Shown here: in pieces, positions 1 to 8,600 of the stretch
Layout of the letters: each line of letters begins with the position of its first letter
Numbering within the stretch: position 1 is the first letter of the stretch
Source: DATMER01 sp963741305
GTDB taxonomy: Bacteria; Acidobacteriota; Thermoanaerobaculia; Multivoradales; UBA5704
DNA length: 64,000 bases
Direction of reading: 5' to 3'
Assembly (NCBI GenBank): GCA_963741305.1
Contig: CAVUHL010000003.1
Coordinates: forward strand, 7,998,001-8,062,000
Program-made: the position numbers and the translations under genes
The notes under the pieces: model-generated
What the model saw: the letters and a program-made list of their open reading frames with translations, nothing else
Databases searched by the model: none
What the model was told of the DNA's origin: nothing

Positions 1-1
1 C

Positions 2-1501
2 CTCGCCGAGCTCCTCACCCAGAGGGGCGAGCAGGTGGTGGTGACGGCCGAGCTCATGGCCTCCCTCGATTCCTGGAGCCCCGAGCGTCCCGCCGTGCCC
101 GTTGCTCCGGATCAGCTCGCCTATGGCCTGTACACCTCGGGCTCCACCGGCAAGCCCAAGGCCGTGCTGGTGCCGCACCGGCCGCTCACGAACCTGGTCC
201 ATCACGCCCGGCGCGATTTCCGGCTCGGCCCCGGCTCGCGCATGCTCCAGCTGGCGGCGCCGGTCTTCGACGCGTCGGTCGTGGAAGTCTTCGGCGCCTG
301 GACGTCGGGGAGCGCGCTCTGCCTGGCGAGCGAGGAGGCGCGGCTCTCCGGCCCGCGGCTGAGCGCGGAGATGCGCGCCCGGGAGATCACCTGGTCCGTG
401 CTGACGCCCTCGGCCCTCCGCTTCCTGCCCGAGGATGAGATCCCCTCGCTGGAGACCTTGGCCCTGGGCGGCGAGGCCGTGCCCGCCGCGCTCGCCGCCC
501 GCTGGTCGGGGCGTGTCCGCCTTATCAATTGCTACGGCCCCGCCGAGGCGACGGTCTACATCTCCTCCCATGTCTTTCGGCCGGACGACGAGGAGTCGTC
601 GATCGGCAAGCCCATTACCAACGCCCGCATCAGTGTGCTCGGCCCCTGGTCGAGAGAGCCGCTGCCCGTGGGAGTCCCCGGAGAGCTGTGCGCGGGCGGC
701 GTGCCGCCGGCCCGCGGCTATCTCGGTCGTCCGGACCTCACGGCCGAGCGCTGGGTCCCAGACTCCGGAGGCGCGCGCCTCTACCGGACTGGCGACCTCG
801 TCCGCTGGCGGCCGGGCGGCCTCCTGGAGTACCTGGGGCGGATCGACACCCAGGTCAAGCTGCGCGGAGTGCGCATCGAGCCGGGGGAGATCGAGGCCGC
901 GCTCGCCGCTCATCCGCAGGTCCGCGAGGCGCTGGTCGTGGCCCGTCCCGGCGCGGCCGGAGAGGCGGTGCTGGTGGCTTATGTTGTGCTTGACGAAAAA
1001 GTGGAGGACGTCGCCGCCGGGCTCCGCGCCTTCCTGGCTGACCGGCTGCCGGCCGTCATGGTTCCGGCGGCCTTCGTGTCCCTCCCGCGGTTGCCGCTCG
1101 GCACTACAGGAAAGGTAGACCTGAAGGCACTCCCCATTCCAGCCAGCATTGAAGCCAATGCGGGCTCCGTTGCGGCCCTGCCACGCACCGAAATGGAGAG
1201 GGCCATTGCCGCGGTCTGGCGCGAAGTCCTTGGGGTGGAGAGCGTCGGAATCGACCGGAACTTCTTCGAGCTGGGCGGGCACTCGCTGCTGATGGCGCGG
1301 GCCCATGCCCGGCTTTGCGAGGTGCTCGGGCGGCCGATCCCGCTGGCTGATCTGTTCAGCCACACCACCATCAGCTCCCTGGCCGCGCGGCTGGCGGGGG
1401 AGCCGGAGCAGCGGGGGACGGAAGCCACGAAGGACATTCACGACCGCGCCGCCTCCCGGCGAGCCGCCATGGACCGGCGGCGGGCCCGGAGTCGGAATTG
1501 A
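2..1501 (+). CDS. NRPS, 3' part (A-PCP), truncated by window start
   Basis: Only the end of a non-ribosomal peptide synthetase is present; the frame is open from base 2, so the start lies outside the window. It opens shortly before adenylation motif A3 (LAYGLYTSGSTG), continues through the substrate-pocket region (FDASVVEVF, ALGGEAV, NCYGPAEAT), A7/A8 (YRTGDLVRW, LGRIDTQVKLRG) and the A10 lysine (GTTGKVDLKAL). A carrier domain follows with the phosphopantetheine serine in ELGGHSLL. The specificity residues read roughly D-A-V-V-A-G-C-V-Y and match no code I trust. The C-terminus is an Arg-rich helical tail (AASRRAAMDRRRARSR) that looks like a docking segment for the PKS encoded 13 bp downstream. 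There is no condensation or TE domain after the carrier, so the thioester is handed to the KS. Confidence 0.93.
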   Translation, partial: LAELLTQRGEQVVVTAELMASLDSWSPERPAVPVAPDQLAYGLYTSGSTGKPKAVLVPHRPLTNLVHHARRDFRLGPGSRMLQLAAPVFDASVVEVFGAWTSGSALCLASEEARLSGPRLSAEMRAREITWSVLTPSALRFLPEDEIPSLETLALGGEAVPAALAARWSGRVRLINCYGPAEATVYISSHVFRPDDEESSIGKPITNARISVLGPWSREPLPVGVPGELCAGGVPPARGYLGRPDLTAERWVPDSGGARLYRTGDLVRWRPGGLLEYLGRIDTQVKLRGVRIEPGEIEAALAAHPQVREALVVARPGAAGEAVLVAYVVLDEKVEDVAAGLRAFLADRLPAVMVPAAFVSLPRLPLGTTGKVDLKALPIPASIEANAGSVAALPRTEMERAIAAVWREVLGVESVGIDRNFFELGGHSLLMARAHARLCEVLGRPIPLADLFSHTTISSLAARLAGEPEQRGTEATKDIHDRAASRRAAMDRRRARSRN

Positions 1502-1514
1502 AAGGTTTTTGGGT

Positions 1515-4500
1515 ATGACGGATTACATCGCCATCATCGGCATGAGCGGCCGTTTCCCGGGCGCCGAGAACGTCGGCGCCTACTGGCGCAGCCTGCGCGA
1601 AGGCGTCGAGTCGATCTCCACGTTTTCGGAGGAGGACAAGCGGCCCGGCTACGTACCCCGGGCCGGTGCGCTCGACGGTATCGAGCATTTCGACGCCCGC
1701 TTCTTCAGCTACAGCCCACGCGAGGCCGAGTTGATGGACCCGCAACAGCGGCTCTTCCTGGAGGAGTCCTGGAAGGCATTGGAAGACGCCGGCATCGATC
1801 CCGCCCGCCCGTCCGGCCGCATCGGCGTGTTCGCGGGCACCGGCATGTCCTCCTACCTGCTGGATCACGTCTACCCCAACCGCGAGCGGCTCGATGGTGC
1901 TGGCGAGTATCAAGCCGCGGTAGCCAATGACAAGGATTTCCTCGCCACCCGGGTAGCCTACAAGCTCGACCTTCGCGGCCCCGGCCTGACCATCCAGACC
2001 GCCTGCTCGACTTCGCTGGTCGCGGTCTGCGTCGCCTGCCAGAGCCTGATGAACGGCGACTGCGACGCGGCCCTCGCGGGCGGTGTCACCCTGCGCCTGC
2101 CGCAGCGCGCCGGCTACATCCACGTGGAGGAGGGCATCCTCTCTCCCGACGGCCACTGCCGTGCCTTCGATGCCGAGGCCCGCGGCACGGTACCGGGCAG
2201 CGGCGTGGGCGTGGTAGTCCTGAAGCGCCTTTCGGATGCTGTGCAGGAAGGTGACGAGATCCGCGCCGTGATCCGCGGCTGGGCGCTCAACAACGACGGC
2301 GGCGGCAAGGCCGGTTACACGGCGCCGCTCACCGAGGGGCAGGCCGGGGTGATCCAGGAGGCGCTCGCGCTCGCCGAGGTGGATCCTGCGACGGTCTCCT
2401 ATGTCGAGGCGCACGGCACGGGCACGCGGCTCGGCGATCCCATCGAGGTCGCGGCCCTGCGCCGGGCTTTCGAGGGGGCCGAGGCCTGCCTGCTCGGCTC
2501 GGTCAAGACGAACATCGGCCATCTCGACTGCGCCGCGGGCGTGGCCGGGCTGATCAAGACCGTGCTCGCGCTCGAGCACCGGGAGATCCCGGCGACGCTG
2601 CATTTCAACCAGCCCAGCCCGGAGATCGACTTCGGACCGTTCCGGGTGGTGGACCGGCTGACGGAGTGGAAGTCGGAAGGGCCGCGGCGGGCGGGGGTGA
2701 GCTCGTTCGGGATTGGGGGGACGAATGCTCATGTGGTGCTTGAAGAAGCCCCCTCCTCGGTCCTCCCCCGCTCTGCGGGAGAGGAAGCCCCCGCCCTCTT
2801 CCTCCTGTCTGCCAAGACTTCCACGGCCCTCGAAGCGGTCACGTCGAATCTGGTGCGGCATCTGGAAGAGCGTCCGGAGCTGGATCTGCGGGACGTGGCC
2901 TTCACGCTCCAGGTGGGGCGCCAGCCTCTGGCGGTGCGCCGGGCCGGGGTGGTCCGGAGGGATCTCTCCTCGGTCCAATGGTTGACGGCTCAGCCCGATC
3001 CCGGCTTCGTGCCAGTGGCGTTCCTGTTCCCCGGCCAGGGGGCGCAGCACGAGCGCATGGCCACGGAGCTGTACGGACGATGGCCGGTGTTCAGGCGGGA
3101 GATGGACCGGTGCGCTGCGATCCTCGAGATGGATCTGTTTGCCGGGGACGTGCGCCAGACGGAGCTGGCCCAGCCGGCGCTGTTCGCGGTCGAGTGGTCG
3201 CTCGCCCAGCTTTGGATGGATTGGGGCGTGCAGCCCGAGGCGATGCTGGGCCATTCCGTGGGCGAATTCGTGGCTGCCTGCCTGGCCGGGGTCTTCTCGC
3301 TCGAAGACGCGCTGGCCCTGGTCGCGGAGCGCGGCCGGCTGGTGCAGGCGACGCCGCCGGGAGCGATGCTCTCCGTTCCCCTCGGCGAGGAGGCGCTGGC
3401 GGAGTGGCTCGCAGACGGGGAGCTGTCCCTGGCCGCGGTGAACGGGCCGGACCTCTGCACCGTCTCGGGCACCTTCGAGGCGATCGAGCGGCTGGAGCAG
3501 AGGCTTCCGGCGAGCCGCCGCCTGCACACCTCGCACGCGTTCCACTCGGCCCTGGTGGAGCCCGCGGTGGCTCCCTTCCGCGAGCGGGTTGCCCGGGTCG
3601 AGCGCCGGCCTCCGCAGATCCCGTTCCTCTCCAACGTGACCGGGACCTGGATCACGGCCGAAGAGGCGACCGATCCCGATTACTGGGCGCGCCACCTGCG
3701 CCAGCCCGTGCGCTTCGCTCCCGCGGTGGTGGCCCTTCTCGCCGAGCCCCGCCGGTTGCTGTTGGAAGTAGGGCCCGGCACCACCCTGACTACGCTGGTG
3801 CGGCGGGGCGGCGAGGCCCGGGACCGGATCGTCCCCTCGCTGCCTCATCCTCAGGATGCCGAGACGGACGCGCAGGCGATCCTCGGTGCTGCCGGCCGTC
3901 TCTGGCTGGCTGGCGTGCCGCTGGTTGCCGCAGAGCCGGGGCGCAAGGTGGCTCTCCCCACCTATCCGTTCGAGGGCGAAAGGTATTGGATCGAGCGGGG
4001 AGCCGCGCCGAAGCCTTCCACTCTCGGTAAACAGCCGGACCCGGCGGAGTGGCTCTATCTCCCCACGTGGAAGCGCACGCTTCCCGCTGGCGCCTTGGAG
4101 CCCGTGGTCGAAGAGGGGGAGGTGTGGGTGATCTCGGACGGCCATGAGATCGCCAAGCGTCTCCCGGGCGTGCTCCGGGAAGCGGTTTCGGAGGAGGACG
4201 TCGAGGCCACGGTCGCCGGCCTCTTGGAAGACAGTGCACCGAAACGCGTGGTTTTCATGGGCGATGCCCCGGGCCTCCTCTCCCTCTCCCGCGAATTGGG
4301 GCGGCGCGTCCACACACCTGTCCAACTCGTGGTGGTGACCCGCGGATTGTACGAGGTGACCGGCGGCGAGGCGAACGGCGAGCAGGGCGCCTTGGCCGGC
4401 CTCGCCAAGGTAATCCCCCAGGAGTACCCGAACCTCCGTTGCCGGCTGATCGACGTGGCCGGAGAGGCGGAGGCCCTGGCGGCCGAGCTTGAGGCGGACG

Positions 4501-5603
4501 GTCCCCCCGTCGTCGCACTGCGCGGTCGTCACCGTTGGGAGCAGGTCTTCGAGCCCTTCCGGCTGGAGCGCAAGGAGGGGCTGCGTGCCGACGGCCACTA
4601 CGTGATCACCGGCGGCCTCGGACGGTTCGGCGGAATGATGGACGGCGCCCGTATTACGCGCCTCGACATCAAGGACGGGATCGACGTGGCCGACCGGGCG
4701 GCGGTGACCCGCGCCCTGCGCGAGGCGGTCGCCCGTCATGGCCGGATCGACGGCGTGCTGCACGCGGCGGGTCAGCCCTCGGACGAGTACCGGACGCTCT
4801 CCGAGCTGTCCGCAGCGGACCTCCAGCGCCACCTGCGGCCCAAGGTGGGAGGCGCGATCGCCTTGCGCGAGGCGCTGCGGGAGCTGGGCGAAGAGCCGGC
4901 TTTCTGCGTCGCCACCTCCTCGCTGGCCGCGGTCCTGGGCGGGGTCAGTCTCGGCGCTTTTGCCGCGGCCGATGCCGCAATGGATGCCCTGCTCGGCGCC
5001 TGGGGTCCGCCCTGGGTGAGCGTCAACTGGGAGGTCTGGCAGGCGATCGGGGGAATGGGCACCCTGGGGCAGCAGCAGAACGAGCTGATGCTGACTCCCG
5101 AAGAGCTGATGGACACCCTGGAGCGGGTGCTGGCCCTGCGCGGGCAGCCGCGGCTCGCCGTGGCCACCGGCGATCTCAACCGCCGCCTGCAGCAGTGGAC
5201 CGACGTCATGCACGCCGGGCCTGCGGCAGGAGCGCATGCGCGGCCGGAGTCGGGCGTCCCCTACCGCGCGCCGGGCAATCCGGCCGAGGCGAAGATCGCG
5301 GAGATCTGGCAGGAGCTGCTCGGGGTGGACCGCGTCGGGGTGGACGACGACTTCTTCCTGCTCGGCGGCAACTCGCTCGCCGGGCTCCAGATCCTCTCGA
5401 AGATGCGCGCCGAGTTCGACGTGGAGCTGCCGCTCAAGGCCTTCTTCGAGGCGCGGACCGTGGCGGCCATGGCTGAGGAGATCGAGCGCGAGCGCGAAAA
5501 GGCCGCGTTCGAGAAGAAGCGGCTGGAGGAGATCCTGGCCGAGATCGAGGCGCTGTCGCTGGACGAGGTCAAGGCGCACCTGGCAACCGAGGCGGAGTCA
5601 TGA
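1515..5603 (+). CDS. Type I PKS module KS-AT-KR(degenerate)-ACP
   Basis: One extender module of 1362 aa. The ketosynthase (about 1-430) has the complete triad: Cys164 in TACSTSL, His300 in EAHGTGT and His336 in NIGHLD. The acyltransferase (about 500-860) has Ser581 in GHSVGEF and a HAFH motif at 674-677, the classical malonyl-CoA signature. A KR structural subdomain (LYLPTWKR onward) is followed by a catalytic half starting at VITGGLG (1030). After this Gly-rich turn roughly 60 residues that normally carry the NADPH-binding helix and strand are missing. Ser1136 is kept, but the Tyr 13 residues later is Phe1149 (GAFAAADA). The KR should therefore be inactive and a beta-ketone retained. The ACP serine is Ser1287 (GGNSLAG), followed by a charged coiled-coil tail. 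ATG 1515 begins exactly at the KS N-terminus; the open frame further upstream overlaps the previous gene. The stop overlaps the next start (ATGA). Confidence 0.95.
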   Translation: MTDYIAIIGMSGRFPGAENVGAYWRSLREGVESISTFSEEDKRPGYVPRAGALDGIEHFDARFFSYSPREAELMDPQQRLFLEESWKALEDAGIDPARPSGRIGVFAGTGMSSYLLDHVYPNRERLDGAGEYQAAVANDKDFLATRVAYKLDLRGPGLTIQTACSTSLVAVCVACQSLMNGDCDAALAGGVTLRLPQRAGYIHVEEGILSPDGHCRAFDAEARGTVPGSGVGVVVLKRLSDAVQEGDEIRAVIRGWALNNDGGGKAGYTAPLTEGQAGVIQEALALAEVDPATVSYVEAHGTGTRLGDPIEVAALRRAFEGAEACLLGSVKTNIGHLDCAAGVAGLIKTVLALEHREIPATLHFNQPSPEIDFGPFRVVDRLTEWKSEGPRRAGVSSFGIGGTNAHVVLEEAPSSVLPRSAGEEAPALFLLSAKTSTALEAVTSNLVRHLEERPELDLRDVAFTLQVGRQPLAVRRAGVVRRDLSSVQWLTAQPDPGFVPVAFLFPGQGAQHERMATELYGRWPVFRREMDRCAAILEMDLFAGDVRQTELAQPALFAVEWSLAQLWMDWGVQPEAMLGHSVGEFVAACLAGVFSLEDALALVAERGRLVQATPPGAMLSVPLGEEALAEWLADGELSLAAVNGPDLCTVSGTFEAIERLEQRLPASRRLHTSHAFHSALVEPAVAPFRERVARVERRPPQIPFLSNVTGTWITAEEATDPDYWARHLRQPVRFAPAVVALLAEPRRLLLEVGPGTTLTTLVRRGGEARDRIVPSLPHPQDAETDAQAILGAAGRLWLAGVPLVAAEPGRKVALPTYPFEGERYWIERGAAPKPSTLGKQPDPAEWLYLPTWKRTLPAGALEPVVEEGEVWVISDGHEIAKRLPGVLREAVSEEDVEATVAGLLEDSAPKRVVFMGDAPGLLSLSRELGRRVHTPVQLVVVTRGLYEVTGGEANGEQGALAGLAKVIPQEYPNLRCRLIDVAGEAEALAAELEADGPPVVALRGRHRWEQVFEPFRLERKEGLRADGHYVITGGLGRFGGMMDGARITRLDIKDGIDVADRAAVTRALREAVARHGRIDGVLHAAGQPSDEYRTLSELSAADLQRHLRPKVGGAIALREALRELGEEPAFCVATSSLAAVLGGVSLGAFAAADAAMDALLGAWGPPWVSVNWEVWQAIGGMGTLGQQQNELMLTPEELMDTLERVLALRGQPRLAVATGDLNRRLQQWTDVMHAGPAAGAHARPESGVPYRAPGNPAEAKIAEIWQELLGVDRVGVDDDFFLLGGNSLAGLQILSKMRAEFDVELPLKAFFEARTVAAMAEEIEREREKAAFEKKRLEEILAEIEALSLDEVKAHLATEAES

Positions 5604-8600
5604 GCCTCGATCTGGAGAAGCGGCTCGCCTCGCTCCCGCCCGAGAAGCGGAAGCTTCTGGAGCTGCGCCTGCGCAAGGAAGGGATCCCGGCCGAGCGCCG
5701 CCAGACCGGCCCGCCGCCGGTGCCGAGGCGCGATCCGGACGATCCCGGCCCGTACCCCTTGAGCTTCGGCCAGCAGCGGCTCTGGTTCATCGAGCAGCTC
5801 AACCCGGGCACGGCGGCTTACAACATCCCCTTCGCCGGACGGCTGCGCGGCAGTCTCGATCCCGGCATCATGGAGCGCAGCCTGCACGAGGTGGCGCGCC
5901 GCCACGAGGTGCTCCGCACCCGCTTCCTGCTCCAGGACGGTCAGCCCGTGCAAGTCGTGGACCCCGAGCCTTTCATCCGCCTGCCGGTGATCGACCTGAC
6001 CGGCCTGCCCGCCGATGTGCGTGAGGCCGAGGCTGCGCGGATCATTCTGGCGGAGCCGCAGCGTCCGTTCGATCTGGAGCGTGGGCCGATCGTCCGCGTG
6101 AACCTGGTGAAGCTGGGAACGAGTGAGGGGCCTTCCCACCACGTCGGCGTCCTTCGCTCCCAGCTCCCCGCCATGTCCGCTAAAGGCGCCGAAACCGAGG
6201 AAGAGCACGCACTCCTCGTAACCATGCCCCACCTGATCACGGACGCCTGGTCCATGGGCATCCTCTTCCGCGAGCTGCCCGCGATCTACGAGGCGATACG
6301 CCGGGGAGAGGCTCCCAAGCTGCCGGAGATCCCCGTGCAGATGGCTGACTACGCGATCTGGCAGCGCGGCTGGCTGCAGGGCGAGGTGCTGGAGGAGCAG
6401 CTCAGCTTCTGGCGCGAATACCTCGCAGGAGCGCCGCCGGTGCTGGCGCTGCCCACGGACCATCCGCGTCCGCCTTCCCAGACCTTCAAAGGCAAGCGCC
6501 TGCCCATGGCCCTGCCGCCCGAGGTGATCCGCGGCCTCAAACCCTTCAACGAGCGCCACGGCGTTACCAGCTACATGACCTTCCTCGCAGTCCTCGACGT
6601 GCTGATCCAGCGCTGGAGCGGCCTGGACGACATCGTGATCGGCTCTCCCGTGGTGACCCGGCCGCAGGCCGAGACCCATCCCCTGATCGGCTTCTTCCTC
6701 AACATGGCCGTGCTGCGTACGCGGATGCATGGCGATCCGACCTTCGAGGAGCTGCTGATCCGTGTCCGCGACAGCGCGCTCGCGAGCCTCGCGCACCAGG
6801 ACTTCCCCTTCGAGCGGCTCACGGAGGTCATGGAAGGGACGCGGGACCCTTCGTATCCACCCTTGGTGCAGGTCAGCTACGTGCTGCAGAACGTCCACAT
6901 CCCCCAGCCCGAGTTCGAGGACATCCGCCTCGTGGATTCCTGGCAGACCGACACCGACACTGCCCGCTTCGACCTCGGCCTCGGAGTGTTCGAGGAGGAG
7001 GGGGAGGACACCATTCCCCAGGGCGGTTTCGACTACAACACCGACCTCTGGGACGAGCCCACGATCCTGCGCATGCGCGGCCACTTCCTGGCGCTCGCCG
7101 TCGGCGCCCTGACCGAGCCGTGGAGGCGCATCTCGGAGCTGCCCATGCTCTCCGAAGCCGAGCGCCGCCAGCTCCTGGTGGAGTGGAGCGCCACCTCGTT
7201 GGCCCGGCCGGAGCGCTCTTTTCTGGAGACTGTGCTGGATTTTGGCCGCACCCGTCCCGATGCCCGGGCTCTAGTAGGAGAGGGGGGGACGGTTACGTAT
7301 GCCGAGCTGGCCCGCAGGGTGGAGGAGATGGCCAGCCATTTGCGCTTCCGTGGGGTCGGGCCGGAGGTCGGAGTCGCTGTCTGCCTGGAGCGCTCGCCCG
7401 AGCGGGTGATCGCGCTTCTGGCGGTGCTCGCCGCGGGTGGGTTTTACCTGCCGCTCGATCCGGCTTGGCCGGCGGAGCGGCGGGAGTGGCAGGTACGGGA
7501 TGCGGGGGTGGTCGTGGTGGTTGGGCCCTCACCCCCGACCCCTCTCCCAGCCGCACACCCGGACCCCCGGGAGAGGGGGGAGTGTGTCCGTTCGGTCTCG
7601 TTCCCAACTATCTCCGCTTCGCCTTCCTCCCACTCCGTCCTGAGAGGCGGAGCCACAGATGGAGAAGAGGTTGGATCTAGATGCCTCCCCTCTCCCGGGG
7701 GTCCGGGTGTGCGGCCGGAAGAGGGGCTGGGGGTGAGGGCTTCACTCGCCTACGTCTTCTACACCTCCGGCTCCACCGGCCGGCCCAAGGGCGTGATGAT
7801 CTCCCGCGCCTCGCTGGACAACCTGCCCTTGGTGACCCGGCTCGGACTTGAAGACGCTCCCGGCGACAGCCTCCTCCAGCTCATCTCCCCCGGCTTCGAC
7901 GCCTCGCTCATGGAAATCGTCGCCGCTCTCTCATCTGGGCGGGCGCTTCACATCGCCCCGCCGAGCGCTCTTCTCGCCGGACCCGAGCTGGCCGCCTTTG
8001 CTGAGGACCGTGGCGCCACCTGCGGCATCCTGACCCCCACCGCCCTGGCGAGCGTGCCGGAGGGATCGCTGGAGAGTGTGCGCTGCCTGGTTCTCGGCGG
8101 CGAGCCTTGGCCGGCTGGCCTTGCGGAACGCTGGGCTCCTGGCCGCAGGCTCTTCAACGTGTACGGTCCCACCGAGGCTGCGGTCTGCACCACGATCGGC
8201 GAGGTCGTCCCCGGCCAGCTCTCGATCGGCCGGCCCGTGGCGGGGGCTCGCGTCTACGTTCTTGACCGCCGGCTCGACCTCGTTCCCGCCAGTGCTCATG
8301 GCGAGCTTTGCGTCGGCGGCATCGTGGTGGGCCGGGGCTACCTCGGCCGGCCCGACCTGACGGCGGAGCGCTTCGTCCCCGATCCGTATTCAGGAGAGCC
8401 GGGAGCACGGCTTTACCGCACGGGTGACCGGGTCCGCCACCTGCCCGATGGCCGGCTGGACTTCCTCGGCCGCCTCGACGAGCAGATCAAGGTGCGCGGC
8501 TTCCGCGTCGAGCCCGGGGAGATCGAGGCCGTGCTGCGGGAGCATCCGTCCGTTCGGGACGCCGCGGTCGTACTCCGCGACGGCCGGCTCCTGGCCTGCG

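Noticed and set aside
1305..1514. Upstream extension of the PKS open frame
   Set aside because: Overlaps the carrier domain of the preceding NRPS and reads as Arg/Pro-rich shadow; the KS begins precisely at ATG 1515.
2740..2800. Short C-rich/G-rich inverted stretch in the KS-AT linker as a further repeat copy
   Set aside because: Only a short imperfect inverted match (CCCCCGC/GCGGGAG); too weak to assign to the palindromic family.
1371..5579. Very long - strand open frame opposite the PKS gene (about 1400 codons)
   Set aside because: High GC at third positions keeps the antisense frame open; its translation is rich in Arg, His, Gln and Gly with no domain, whereas the + strand is an unmistakable PKS.
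7525..7740. Frameshift or assembly error in the adenylation domain
   Set aside because: The frame continues correctly on both sides, the DNA is a near-perfect palindrome, and the same kind of element occurs at the same site in three other A domains and in an intergenic region.
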